From assembly GCA_037044905.1 (NCBI GenBank), contig JBAOKB010000020.1, positions 1,426,001 through 1,490,000 on the forward strand: a DNA stretch of 64,000 nt, in the 5' to 3' direction. Below, in pieces: positions 8,564 through 19,811 of this stretch. The DNA comes from Hortaea werneckii (Eukaryota; Ascomycota; Dothideomycetes; Mycosphaerellales; Teratosphaeriaceae). The position numbers and the translations under genes are program-made. Positions within the stretch are counted from its first letter, which is position 1. Every line of letters starts with the position of its first letter. The notes beneath the pieces are model-generated. The model did no database searches and was not told where the DNA came from. It was given only the letters and a program-made list of their open reading frames with translations.

Positions 8564-11500
8564 ATGGATTCATCCGTGTCCAAGGCCTTGCAGGACAAGC
8601 TCTACGATCGAAGAAAGGCCGGCGCTCTAGAGTATGCATGCACCAGATGAGGCTGTACCCACTCACTGAAGCTGACCGGCGAGGATTGCAGACTGGAATC
8701 CATCATCCGCAACGCGCTCGCCGACGGGAACCATGACAAGATTGGCAGGATAGTCCACCAGCTCTGCCACGACTATGCCTATGCCGTACACCAGCCGCAT
8801 GCACGGAATGGAGGTCTGATAGGGCTGGCGGCCGCTGCCATAGCCTTGGGATCAGTAAGAGCAAGCAGCACAGTATTCTCGGTCGTTACGGAACTACATG
8901 TTGACCAGTACAGGAAGTCGCCCGCTATCTGAAAGAGATCGTTCCGCCTGTCCTTGCCTGCTTCTCCGACCAGGATGCCCGTGTACGATACTATGCGTGC
9001 GAAAGCATGTACAACATTGCCAAAGTCGCAAAGGGTGAAGTTCTCCTCTACTTCAACGATGTCTTCGACGCCCTGTGCAAGCTGGCTGCGGATACGGAGC
9101 TCTCGGTCAAGAACGGCGCCGAGCTACTGGATCGGCTGGTCAAGGATATTGTGAGCGAATCTGCAGCCACATATGCAAGCATACTGGTTCCAGAGGCAGC
9201 CATGGTCGATGATGAAGGCGAGACACCCGACCAAAGCGTTGAGGTATCAACGGCCTTTAGTCTACCGAGGTTCATACCGCTGTTGCAGGAGCGCATTCAT
9301 GTGTTAAATCCCTTCACCCGAACGTTTCTCGTCTCTTGGATCACCTTATTAGACTCAATACCAGATCTGGAGCTCGTGGCGTTCCTTCCCAACTTTCTAG
9401 GAGGGCTACTCAAATTCCTTAGCGATCCCAACCAGGATGTCCATACCACGACGAAGGTGGCGTTAGATCGATTCTTGACGGAAATCAAAAAGATTGCAGC
9501 AGTGAAAAAAGGCATCGCTGATAGTCGAAGGAGTCGTGAAGAGAAGGATCGCAAGGCTAGCGGCTCGTCTGAAGCTGCTGTAATGAGCCCAGAGAGTGAG
9601 CGCGTGGAAATGCAGCCAGCAGAGGGCGAAGAGCAAGAACTACCAGTCACGCCAACGGCAGCTAATGACGAATCTGAAAGCAAAGCAGAAGATGGTGATT
9701 CTACTTTGAACATATCGCAGGATGGCGACGACAATGATGAAAATGATGTTGAGGACGAATGGATACCGGGTCAGGACGTCCAAATCGACTACCAACGAAT
9801 ACTGGAGATTTTGGTCACGTTCTTATCCGAATCGAGAGAAGAGGAGATTCAAGTGACGGCTCTGAAGTGGATCGAGACTTTCTTCGATATCTGTCCGGAG
9901 GACATACTGGTCTTTACTCCACGCTTGCTAGCCCAACTCCTGCCGGCTTTAAGTCATGACGTCGACCTCGTAAAGCAGGCTGCCATTCGAGTGAATCAGG
10001 CTCTGATGGCATACATCATGTCTCTGCCAGAAGATGCCGCCAAGGCAGGATCACAAACGGACGCAGCGCAGGGAACAACCCAGGCACAACCAACGCAGGC
10101 ATCAGCTCCGAGTTCAACATCCTTTGTGCCGACTATCAAGGCCCTGCAAACCAACGGTGAAACTAGACGGGAAAGTGCTCCGAATGTCCGTTCGGCTCGC
10201 AGAGTTGTTAGTCCAGAGCCCGCGGAGACGCAGGCCCGAACACCTCCCACAATGACCCCGGAGCCACAAATCGAGCAGAAGTCATCGGATGAGAATGTGC
10301 CGCACACTGAACTTGATTATGAGGCTGCGGTAAATGCGCTCACTTTACAATTTCTGCACGAACATGAAGCAACGCGGGTTGCGGCTTTGGCCTGGCTCAT
10401 CATGCTTCACCGGAAGTCACCGCGCAGAATTCTTGCCATCCAGGATGCGACGTTCCCAGCTCTGCTCAAGACCCTGAGTGATCCGGCAGAGGCGGTCGTC
10501 ACGCGCGATCTTCTTTTGCTTTCACAAATAAGCAAGAGCAGCGATGACAGCTACTTCACATCATTCATGGTCAATCTACTTAAACTATTCACGACGGATC
10601 GACGACTACTAGAATCGAGAGGCAACTTGATCATACGACAGCTCTGTCTCTCCTTGTCACCGGAAAAGATCTATCGAACCATGGCGGACTGTCTTGAGCG
10701 CGACTCGTATGACGACGGCGATCTCGAGTTCGCCGCGATCATGGTACAGAACCTCAACAACAACCTCATAACCGCCCCCGAGCTCCAAGACCTCCGCAAA
10801 CGCCTCCGCAACCTCGACAGCAGGGATGGCCAAACCTTCTTCACCGTCCTCTTCCGCGCCTGGTGCGTCAACGCCGTGGCCACCTTCAGCCTCTGCCTCC
10901 TCGCGCAAGCCTACGAACAAGCCTACAACCTCCTACAAATCTTCGCCGAGCTGGAAATGACGGTGAACATGCTAATCCAGATTGACAAGCTGGTCCAACT
11001 CCTCGAATCCCCCGTCTTCACCTACCTCCGCATGCAGCTCCTCGAGCCCGAGCGCTTCCCCTACCTCTACAAATGCCTCTACGGCCTACTCATGCTGCTG
11101 CCCCAGAGCTCGGCCTTCGCCGCGCTGAAGAACCGTCTCAACAGCGTCAGCGCGATCGGGTACCTCCACATCGCCCCGCGCGGTCCCCCCACCACCCCAA
11201 GCGGCGTGAGTACTTTCGAGCGCCAGAACCGCCTGCGCAACACGACCGCGACGGGCAAAGACGGCGACGCGGCGGGCATCCGCTGGAACGAACTCCTAGA
11301 TAAGTTCCGCCAGACGCAGGATCGCGTGCGAAAATCCCAGCTTCGCCACTTGACTGGGCAGTTCGATGACGCTGCTGCGACTGCGACTGCGACTGCAGCT
11401 GTCCCGTCGCAGCAAAACCGTGATCGGTCTTCCTCGCCTGAGCTGGCGCGGAGGAAACCGCCTCATGCGCCAGCTTTGACCCTGCCGCTGAGGGAGAGCC

Positions 11501-11700
11501 GGCCGTCTTCGGCGCAGAGTTTTGGGCGGCCGAACCCTGCTAACCAGCATTCCGGGATGGGTGGAGGAGGATCGACGGGGACGGGTTCGGCAGGTGCGGC
11601 AGGAGCTGGAGGTGGACATGCGAAGGGGAAGAGCAGTTTGAGTCATTTGGGGAGGTTTACGAGTGGAGTTGGTGGAGGGGTCAGGAAGGGGAAGAAGTAA
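8564..11700 (+). CDS. VAC14: Vac14, HEAT-repeat scaffold of the Fab1-Fig4 PI(3,5)P2 kinase complex
   Basis: Three exons: 8564-8631, 8692-8854 and 8914-11700, joined across introns of 60 and 59 nt with GT-AG ends. The product is 1005 aa. Joined exons read KAGALELESIIRNALADG, then NGGLIGLAAAAIALGS-EVARYL and YYACESMYNIAKVAKGE, which are hallmark Vac14 N-terminal segments. Vac14 is a HEAT-repeat scaffold on vacuole and endosome membranes. It holds the lipid kinase Fab1/PIKfyve and the phosphatase Fig4 and so sets PI(3,5)P2 levels and vacuole size. HEAT-like helices fill about residues 1-350. A low-complexity linker (about 370-460) leads to the conserved Fig4-binding C-terminal region (from LDYEAAVNALTLQFLHEHEA). 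The last 130 residues are Ser/Gly/Ala-rich and poorly conserved. It is longer than yeast Vac14, because of the linker and tail. Confidence 0.93.
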
Positions 11701-12187
11701 GCTGGGGAAAGGACGCACGGCTTTTCCCTTTCTCCTTGAGAGGGTTTCGAGTTGAGTCGCTTTGGGGCTGTGTTTTTGGTTCGAATGACGACCTCCGGGA
11801 CAGGGCGCTGTTTGGGACGCAGGAGACGGATCAAGAAATGCGGTTGGCGCGTATTTAGAAGGCGGAGGCTTTCCTGGTTTATTCACATGAGCGAGGTGTT
11901 TCTTGGTGGTTCTGGGTTGTCCCTTTCCAATTCAAATCCATGATCTATGGACTGCCTTTTCTTTCCTTTCCTCCATCCCTCCCTCCGTCGCTCCCTTTGT
12001 GTGCCCTCTCACTTGGCCACTTGGACCATAAGCACACCAGGAGCTTCTCGAAATATTGGATGGGCACAGGTGCAGTAGGGTAGCTAGGATACTCGGAACA
12101 TGTTTCAAGACACCCAGAAGGAAATCCAGATTCCACGAACCCTTTGGGCCCGACTGAATCCTTCTTGCTTCCTCGGAGCACGGCTTC
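11701..12187. other. Convergent 3' spacer, 487 bp
   Basis: This lies between the VAC14 stop and the stop of the minus-strand gene at 12188. It should hold two 3' UTRs. The run at 11960-12000 is pyrimidine-rich. No gene or structured RNA is apparent. Confidence 0.5.
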
Positions 12188-13726
12188 TCACTCCTCCATG
12201 TGCAGAACATCATCATTGTGGTCCTCAAAGCCCTGGTCACCGCTTGTGTCTGCATGCACTACTGCTGCGAATCCCTCGAATCCTCGAGCTCCTCCTACAC
12301 CTGATTCGCCATCTGGGCCTTTTTCCCGCTTTTCGAAAGGAGATGATGAAGGAGTGGAGAATCCAACTGCGGCAGTAGCAGCACTGGGAGTGAAGATACC
12401 ATGCTTAGCCATCGGTCTCCCGGGTGCCGTTGACGAGGATGCTGGCATGTATCGGCCCCCCTTCATGCCTTGCTTCCTCTGCCATTGCTCCTTTTCATCA
12501 TCTGTTTCGTCCTCTGAAGACGATGCCGAGGGACCCCTTACTCGCCTCCTCAGCCTCCGCTGACTTGTGGGGAAGTCCTGGTCGTCTATGGCGTCGGAAT
12601 CGAAGGCCATGTCATCGGTGGCGTCGTCGTTGTAAGTGTCGAAGACGGCAGAGGCGTTGGGAGGAGCGGGAAAGGGCGGGAAAGGAGGCGTTGGTGGCAG
12701 TTCGGCATCTCCGTGTTCTTGTCTTGACGGTGCGACTGGTGGTACTGATGGTGCTGGAGTGGCGCTAGCACCCAGGCTCTGCGAGTGCGAGCGCTTGTTG
12801 TTAATATTGATCCCATTGCGCGCTGCAGTTGTGGGTGCATCTGACAAAAGCGGTGATGAGGGATTCTCCTGTTGCTGTTGGTGATGATGCATCCTCCTGC
12901 TCAAACGTCTTAACCGTCTGCGCGTTTCGAAGAGAGCTTCGGCTTCTTCGTTCCCGTTGCAACAACGTAGGCGACCCAGCCGGTCTGTAACACCGCCTGT
13001 ATCACTTGCTGCGTCGTTACTGTCATCGCTGCTTTCGTCTTCAACCTCGTCGACAGTAGAATCGGGAACGGAGAGTCGCGCATCATCCTCCTCTTTTACC
13101 GAACGACTCCGCACACGCCCTCGCCTCTCCACATCCTCTATCCCTCCGTCCTTACCCTCTCCCTCGTCATCACTGCTACACTCTCCACTGCCACTGCTCC
13201 CACTGCCAACCTCCTCCAACTCTTCAGGGTAGACTACGTTCCCTTCCAGATCCGAAGCATACCCCGCATCGCCCTCGACCAGTTCTCGGATTCGCAGGAA
13301 GCTACGTATCGTAAGGTCGCGATCAGGGGAAACATCCTTCTCACTCTCCCAGGCGGACTCTCCGGCATTCAGATTTGCGCCGGAGTGATTCTCATCAGTC
13401 AAGGTTTTTTCTGCTCTGCCAGCGACATCAGTGGCAGAGTCATGAACGACGTCGGGGGTCCAATGCCGTGCGGCCTTTTTAGCTGGAGATGAAGTTTCGG
13501 CCGGGTGGATTGAGCGAGTGGAGGTTGTCGAGGCTGGCGAGGGCGAAGGACGAGAAAATTGACGTTTCCGACCATGAAGGGCACTGCTGGCCGCCTGAGA
13601 TTTGCGGCTTCGAGGACGAAGTGGCGTGTACGGTGGAGTCTGCGGGTGAAGGTCGTGATGTGAAAGGTAGTCCGGAGGGAGATTGGATGGGGAAGAGTCC
13701 ATGTTGGGGGCTGTCATGTAGTTCAT
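12188..13726 (-). CDS. Acidic, Ser/Pro-rich hypothetical protein
   Basis: An uninterrupted frame of 512 aa from an ATG at 13724-13726; the ATG three codons later is an alternative. I do not recognise a domain. The N-terminus is basic and rich in S/T-P sites (QTPPYTPLRPRSRKSQ, then KRQFSRPSPSP and SPAKKAARHW), which could mean kinase control and nuclear entry. A more ordered-looking stretch follows at about 135-170 (DLTIRSFLRIRELVEGDAGY). Next are long Ser/Glu/Asp runs, a His-Gln cluster, and Pro-rich (ELPPTPPFPPFPAPP) and acidic segments. Most of the protein looks disordered. The unbroken length supports a real gene. It converges on VAC14. Confidence 0.65.
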   Translation of the reverse strand: MNYMTAPNMDSSPSNLPPDYLSHHDLHPQTPPYTPLRPRSRKSQAASSALHGRKRQFSRPSPSPASTTSTRSIHPAETSSPAKKAARHWTPDVVHDSATDVAGRAEKTLTDENHSGANLNAGESAWESEKDVSPDRDLTIRSFLRIRELVEGDAGYASDLEGNVVYPEELEEVGSGSSGSGECSSDDEGEGKDGGIEDVERRGRVRSRSVKEEDDARLSVPDSTVDEVEDESSDDSNDAASDTGGVTDRLGRLRCCNGNEEAEALFETRRRLRRLSRRMHHHQQQQENPSSPLLSDAPTTAARNGININNKRSHSQSLGASATPAPSVPPVAPSRQEHGDAELPPTPPFPPFPAPPNASAVFDTYNDDATDDMAFDSDAIDDQDFPTSQRRLRRRVRGPSASSSEDETDDEKEQWQRKQGMKGGRYMPASSSTAPGRPMAKHGIFTPSAATAAVGFSTPSSSPFEKREKGPDGESGVGGARGFEGFAAVVHADTSGDQGFEDHNDDVLHMEE

Positions 13727-15015
13727 TTCGGCTGCTTTTGAAACAAAGTAGAAATCGCTTAGCGCTCGTCTGGAGAGGCTGAATGCTCTACGGCTGGGCC
13801 TGGACTATGGTGCCTTCTGATCACTTGGTTCTGTCTTCGAAAGCCCGCGCGGATCATGTTGTGTGTTGGATGAGTATCTGGCAAGTGTATTGGCGGAATA
13901 TGTGCACTCTTGATCTCACGAAAGTCGGTGGGAGATTGGCAGGTGCGGGTGGTAGCGGAGACAGAGGTGGCGAAGAAAAAGGTATGGGGGTGCGGAGTAA
14001 GGGAAAAGAAAAGGCAGAACAGGCCGGGATGAATCAGTCAGGCAGAGGAGGTAGGACGAATAAAGTGAGACGGGACGGAGCGGCCTGACTTGGGCAGCAA
14101 CAGATGAGTTGTGCTCGCAGCCAATGGAAGAGGATGGATCTGCACCTCAGATTTTTCGACGGCGTTCGTTCCTTCCTGTTCGACAGATAGCGGGGTTCGC
14201 TTCATTCGCCACAGCCGATAGGGTGGCGGCAGGGCAGCGATGGATGGCGTCCGCTCTTGTTTCTTCTTCCCAAGCTCGTGACAATTGAGACAAGACTGCT
14301 GCTGTGTTGAACATCGCACGTCCTACTACAGAGGACGATGAAACGGCATCGGATGTGGTGCAATGGCCGGAGAAGGTCGGATTCGGGCAGCAGCTTATCC
14401 ATCGGCAATGCAAGCCAGATACCGAACCACAGCTGCTACTGTGCCCGCCCAATTAGCGATTGGGACATGAAATGGATACCAGCCTGTCTGGATTATTCAT
14501 TCCAGGTTACCATGCACCTCGGAAGGTACCTTACACATGGCAGGATGCCATAGGGATCAGAAATTGGTGGCGACATGAAGACAGCCGCAGTGCTGACGCG
14601 ATCAAGTGAAGTCGCGCAGACGAGGGACGTGATGACGAGGCACATGTTGGTCGTGTATGGCCGAAGATCAGCCGAAGCGACACCTTGGATGCTTGGCACT
14701 CTGGGGAAAGCCCTGGGAACTTGCGGCTCTGGCCTGAGGTGCCAGCTAGCAGTAGCGTGTTCTGTAGACTGGACAGCACTGGGCAGAGGCATTGGGCGAC
14801 TACATCCATTTTCATTTCACCAACGCCGCAAGGCACTTAACCCTCCACTTCACCTCAAGCCACCTGCCAAGAGCTCGCTGCACGACTTGACGACCTTAAC
14901 GACCTCGCCCACCTGCCGCCCTATCCCTCCCGACCCTCTCCCCCCCAACTCCACCGACCTCCTGGCGGGCCCGTCCCCTACGTGGAGCTGAGGCTCCTTG
15001 TCCACCACCACCACT
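13727..15015. other. Divergent spacer, about 1.3 kb, upstream of coatomer alpha
   Basis: This lies between the start of the acidic hypothetical gene and the start of the coatomer alpha gene. Frames of up to about 140 codons occur but overlap each other and carry no recognisable protein. The last 200 bp (14830-15000) is rich in C and CT tracts, typical of a leader upstream of a strongly expressed fungal gene. I see no repeat or RNA gene. Confidence 0.45.
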
Positions 15016-18000
15016 ATGGCTTCCTCCTCGCCCATGCTCACCAAGTTCGAATCCAAATCCTCCCGCGCCAAGGGCCTCGCCTTCCATCCCAAGCGGCCAT
15101 GGATCCTCGTCGCCCTGCATTCGTCCACCATTCAGCTCTGGGACTACCGCATGGGCACCCTCATCGATCGCTTCGAAGAGCACGATGGACCTGTCCGGGG
15201 CGTGGACTTCCACAGGTCTCAGCCCATGTTTGTTTCCGGAGGTGATGATTACAAGATCAAAGTGTGGAACTACCAGACGAGGCGGTGCATGTTCACGCTG
15301 AATGGCCACTTGGACTACGTGCGCACCGTCTTCTTCCACCACGAGCTCCCATGGATCATCAGTGCAAGTGACGATCAGACCATTCGGATATGGAATTGGC
15401 AAAACAGGAGCTTGAGTAAGGAACTCCATCAGACACTGTGTTGCGAGGGAAAGTAGACGTAAGCAAGGAAATGCGCTGACAGCTATGGTCGATGAACAGT
15501 CTGCACCATGACCGGCCACAACCACTATGCCATGTGCGCCCAGTTCCACCCCAAGGAAGACCTCGTCGTCTCCGCCTCCCTCGACCAGTCGGTCCGTGTC
15601 TGGGACATCTCAGGCCTGCGCAAGAAGCACTCCGCCCCAACCTCGATGACCTTTGAGGACCAGATGGCTGTCGCTCGCGGCGGTCAATCGCAAGCCGACA
15701 TGTTTGGCAACACTGACGCCGTCGTAAAGTTTGTGCTCGAGGGACACGACAGAGGCGTCAACTGGGTCTCCTTCCACCCCACACTGCCTCTCATTGTCTC
15801 GGCTGGCGATGACCGACTAGTAAAGCTGTGGCGCATGAGCGAGACCAAGGCCTGGGAGGTTGATACCTGCCGAGGCCACTTCCAGAATGCGTCCGCTGCT
15901 CTTTTCCATCCACACCAAGACCTCATCCTCTCGGCTGGCGAGGACAAGACCATTCGGGTCTGGGATCTGAACAAGCGGACTTCGGTTCAATCATTTAAGC
16001 GGGAGAATGACCGTTTCTGGGTAATTGCCGCGCATCCCGAAATCAACCTCTTCGCAGCTGGCCACGACAATGGTGTCATGGTCTTCAAGTTGGAACGCGA
16101 GCGCCCTGCAAGTGCTGTGCATCAGAACCAACTCTTCTACATCACCAAGGAGAAACACGTCCGCTCCTTCGACTTTGCTAAGAATGTCGAGAGCCCATCG
16201 ATGCTCTCGTTGCGGAAGCTGGGCAGTCCGTGGACCCCACCTCGGACTCTTTCCTTCAACCCCGCCGAACGAAGCATTCTGGTCACCAGCCCGACGGACA
16301 ATGGCGCATACGAGCTCATCAGCCTGCCGAGAGATGCCTCAGGGGCTGTCGAGCCAAGTAACACCATGCGTGGGAGCGGCAACGCCGCGGTCTTCGTCGC
16401 TCGGAACAGATTCGCTGTTTTCAACGCACAAAACCAGCAGATTGACATTAAGGATCTTTCGAACAGCACGACGAAGACGCTTAAGCCGCCACCAGGCACG
16501 ACTGATATGGTCTTTGGAGGCCCTGGCTGCTTACTGCTGATCACACCGACCATGGTGTACCTCTACGACATCCAACAGAAGAAGCAGCTGGCCGAGCTGG
16601 CAGTAAGTGGCGTCAAGTACGTGGTATGGAGCACCGATGGCTTGCACGCCGCCCTTCTAAGCAAACACAATGTCACAATTGTCAACAAGAGCCTTGAGCA
16701 AGTCAGCACTCTGCACGAGACGATCCGCATCAAGAGCGCTGCCTGGGACGACGCCGGTGTCCTTCTTTATTCCACTCTGAACCACATCAAATACACTCTC
16801 ATGAATGGCGACAACGGCATCGTCCGCACTCTCGAACACACCGTCTATCTCGTGCGTGTCAAGGGCCGAACAGTCTACTGTCTCGACCGCGCTGCGAAGC
16901 CCAAACTTCTCACAATCGACCCGACCGAGTACCGCTTCAAGCTGGCGCTCGTCAAGCGCCACTATGACGAAATGCTCAATATCATCAAGACCTCCTCCCT
17001 CGTTGGCCAGAGCATCATTTCCTATCTCCAGAAGAAGGGATACCCTGAAATTGCCCTGCAATTCGTCCAAGATCCTCAGACTCGCTTCGAGCTTGCGCTG
17101 GAATGCGGCAATCTGGATGTTGCCGTCGAGATGGCCAAGGAGCTTGACCGTCCGAAGCTCTATACCCGCCTAGCTAACGAAGCCCTCGCGCATGGAAACC
17201 ATGCTGTCGTCGAGATGACATATCAGAAGCTGAGGCAGTTCGATAAGCTGTCCTTCCTGTACCTTGCCACGGGTGATGGTGGGAAGTTAGCTCGTATGGC
17301 CAAAATTGCCGAACACCGTGGCGACATGACAAGTCGGTTCCAGAATTCCCTCTATTTGGGCGACGTCGAGAGTCGGATCGAGATGTTCGTCGAGTTGGAT
17401 CAGTACCCTCTTGCTTACCTGACAGCTAAAAGCAACGGGTTGACGGAGAAGTGCCAGGAGCTGTTGGAGGCTAGTGGACTGACTGAGGAGGACATTTCGC
17501 TGCCCAAGGGTATGGGTAAGCAGGGTCTGAAGAACCCTGGTGTCGTTGTGAAGACGTTTGAGAAGGGCAATTGGCCTACGAAGCGGACGGGCGTGAGCTC
17601 GTTTGAGAAGGCTCTCATGGCTGATGGAGAAGAAGGAGTCGGCGGTGATGCGAATGGCTTCGCAGCTGAGGACGAGGATCTGATGGGCGAAGAGACGACT
17701 GCTGGAGACGGCTTGATGGGTGCCGAAGCTGGCGAGGATGACGACGACGATGCGGCTGCTGGCTGGGATATGGGCGATGATGATGTCGCAGGTGACGATG
17801 CCGGCGACGATTTTGTCGATGTCGGTGCGACCGCCGACTCAGCCGTTGCAGGCGGTGCAGCAGGCGGCTCTGAAGCCGACCTCTGGCTTCGCAACTCGCC
17901 GCTACCATGCGACCATATCGCCGCTGGCGCCTTCGAATCTGCCCTCAACCTCCTCTCCAAGCAGATCGGCGCCGTGAACTTCCCACCTCTCGAACCTCGA

Positions 18001-18977
18001 TTCATGGAGATCTACGCCGCTTCCCGCTCCTACCTTCCCGCCAACCCAGGTCTTCCGCCCCTCAAGAACTTCATCCGTCGCACCACTACCGAGACGGACA
18101 CCAGGAAACTCCTGCCGCTGATCCCGCGGGACGTCGAATCCGTCCTCGCCAAGGAAGTCGTGGAAGGGAAGAACGCAATGAAAGCCAACAAGCTCGAAGA
18201 CGGTCTCGTCTCCTTCCGCCAAGCCCTGAAGCTCCTCATGCTCAACGCTGCCGCCTCGCGTGCCGAGGCCGACGAAGCTCTCGAGGCCGTCCGGCAAGTC
18301 GGCGACTACATCCTCGCCATGTCGCTCGAGCTGGAGCGACGAGGCATGTTGGGCACCACGACCGCGGATCTCTCCGCGATTTCCTCGGACGAGGACAAGA
18401 AGCGCGTGCTGGAACTCAGCGCATACTTCACTGTCCCCGCCCGGTTAGAGCCACAGCACCGTACGCTCGCGTTGTTCAGCGCTATGAACTTCGCCCAGAA
18501 GAGTAAGCAGTGGGGCAGTGCATTGGGTTTCGCGAACCGGGTTATTGAGGAAGGGACGAATGCTAAGTTCAGGGAGAACGTAAGTTCCTGCCATTTCTTT
18601 TCTTTTTTTTTTTTCTATATGTCAAAGATACTTTCTGCTGCTCCGATTCCCTCTTCCAAGAAGGAAAGGGAGAAAAACAGGCAATATCCCCTTGATCTCA
18701 CTCATATGCTAACATTCATCCTCTCCCAAAGGCCAAACGCATCAAGACTACCGCCGAGCGCGCGGGACCCACAGACCCCATCGAGATCGACTTCGACCCC
18801 TTCACGGAATTCACCGTCTGCGCCGCGAGCTACACCCCCATCTACGCGGGCGAGGCCTCCGTCGCCTGTCCCTTCGATGGTGCCCAATACCAGCCGCAGT
18901 ACAAGGGCACCGTGTGTAAAGTGTGTGAGGTGTGTGAGGTTGGCGGCAGGGGGAGTGGGTTGAGGTTGGTTGTTTAG
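15016..18977 (+). CDS. COP1: Coatomer (COPI) alpha subunit
   Basis: Three exons: 15016-15415, 15500-18579 and 18732-18977; introns of 84 and 152 nt. The product is 1241 aa, normal for alpha-COP. The start MASSSPMLTKFESKSSRAKG is followed by a WD40 propeller (repeats ending IQLWDYR, IKVWNYQ, IRIWNWQ, VRVWDIS, VKLWRMS, IRVWDLN). The second propeller and coatomer WD-associated region come next, then an alpha-solenoid and an acidic linker (about 690-790). The C-terminal domain that binds epsilon-COP ends in the expected zinc-like module KGTVCKVCEVCE. Alpha-COP binds KKxx retrieval signals and forms the outer COPI coat on Golgi-to-ER vesicles. Intron 2 contains a T tract at 18604-18614 and stays open if retained, which would replace the last 81 residues with an unrelated tail. 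Confidence 0.95.
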
Positions 18978-19600
18978 ATGGGGTTTGGAGAGATTTTCGA
19001 CGTGTTTTTATTTTTATTTATGAGGTGGGGTTATCGAGGACGGAGGGAAAGAAAAGCGGGGAGCCCAGAAGTGAAGGAGACAAGGTAGAGGAAAAGCCTT
19101 CTTTTCTCGCATTTGCCGGGAGAGAAGCGGATAAATGGGTCATTTTCAATGTTCTTCATCTTCTTTTCTTTCCTTTTCACGTCATCCCTCCCTCTGCTTT
19201 ATGTGCTGAGCAGGGATAAACTTACTACGACTTTGGGAAAATCGCGAATTGAAGGAATTACAAAGGGAAAAAGTAAAGAGGCAGTGCTGAGAGCTCTGAA
19301 ACGAGGTGACGTATATCTGGTAGTGATTGAAAAACAAAAACTTCGATTGTCTTGGTAATCTGAAAGAAGTCAAAAAGTGGGAACGTTGAAAACCCCCGCT
19401 AAGAAAGAGGAGGGAAAGGAAGTAGACATCCCCTCTCCCCTTCCCGTCCATAGGCTATAAACGCCCTCATATCCCCCAATATTCATCAAAGTCGTAGCAA
19501 AACTCTCCAATCATGGTTCCCCCCCTGAGCTCCCCTCACCCCACCCTCCCCAAACAAAGCCATCCAAATCGGCTTGTGGAACCAGAATCGAAAATGGTGT

Positions 19601-19622
19601 GAAAAAAAAAAAAAAAAAAAAA
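19601..19622 (+). repeat. Poly(A) homopolymer, about 22 nt
   Basis: An uninterrupted run of A directly after GTGTG and before GGTCGCATG. On the minus strand it is a T run within the likely 3' region of the C2H2 gene. Its exact length is uncertain because long homopolymers are prone to sequencing error. Confidence 0.85.
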
Positions 19623-19718
19623 GGTCGCATGTCATCTCATATCGTGTGCGTGTCGTGAAGTCGTCGTTTCCTCGCATGCTAATACCAAAAAATCGCTGCG
19701 AAAATTTCCGGATATCGA

Positions 19719-19741
19719 AAAAAAAAAAAAAAAAAAAAAAA
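19719..19741 (+). repeat. Poly(A) homopolymer, about 23 nt
   Basis: A second pure A run, less than 100 bp from the first, preceded by GGATATCG and followed by TCAAAG. There is no obvious target-site duplication around either run, so a retroposed insert is not supported. Confidence 0.85.
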
Positions 19742-19811
19742 TCAAAGAATCGAAAGGCGGAGTGAATAAGTGCTCAGGAGCAAGGAAGTCGAGATGAAAA
19801 AGAAGTTCATC

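Larger units (their letters stand above)
18978..19811. other. Convergent 3' spacer with two long poly(A) homopolymers
   Basis: 834 bp between the coatomer alpha stop and the stop of the C2H2 gene on the other strand. It is AT-richer than its surroundings. It contains two near-equal A homopolymers of 22-23 nt, annotated separately, and purine-rich G/A tracts around 19020-19110 and 19370-19430. Small frames here are probably chance. Confidence 0.6.

Noticed and set aside
14575..14991. 138-codon plus-strand frame before coatomer alpha
   Set aside because: It ends in low-complexity Pro/Thr from C-rich leader sequence, with no domain or splice link to the downstream gene.
19601..19741. Poly(A) tails of retroposed elements
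   Set aside because: No target-site duplication, no element body and no reverse-transcriptase remnant around either A run.
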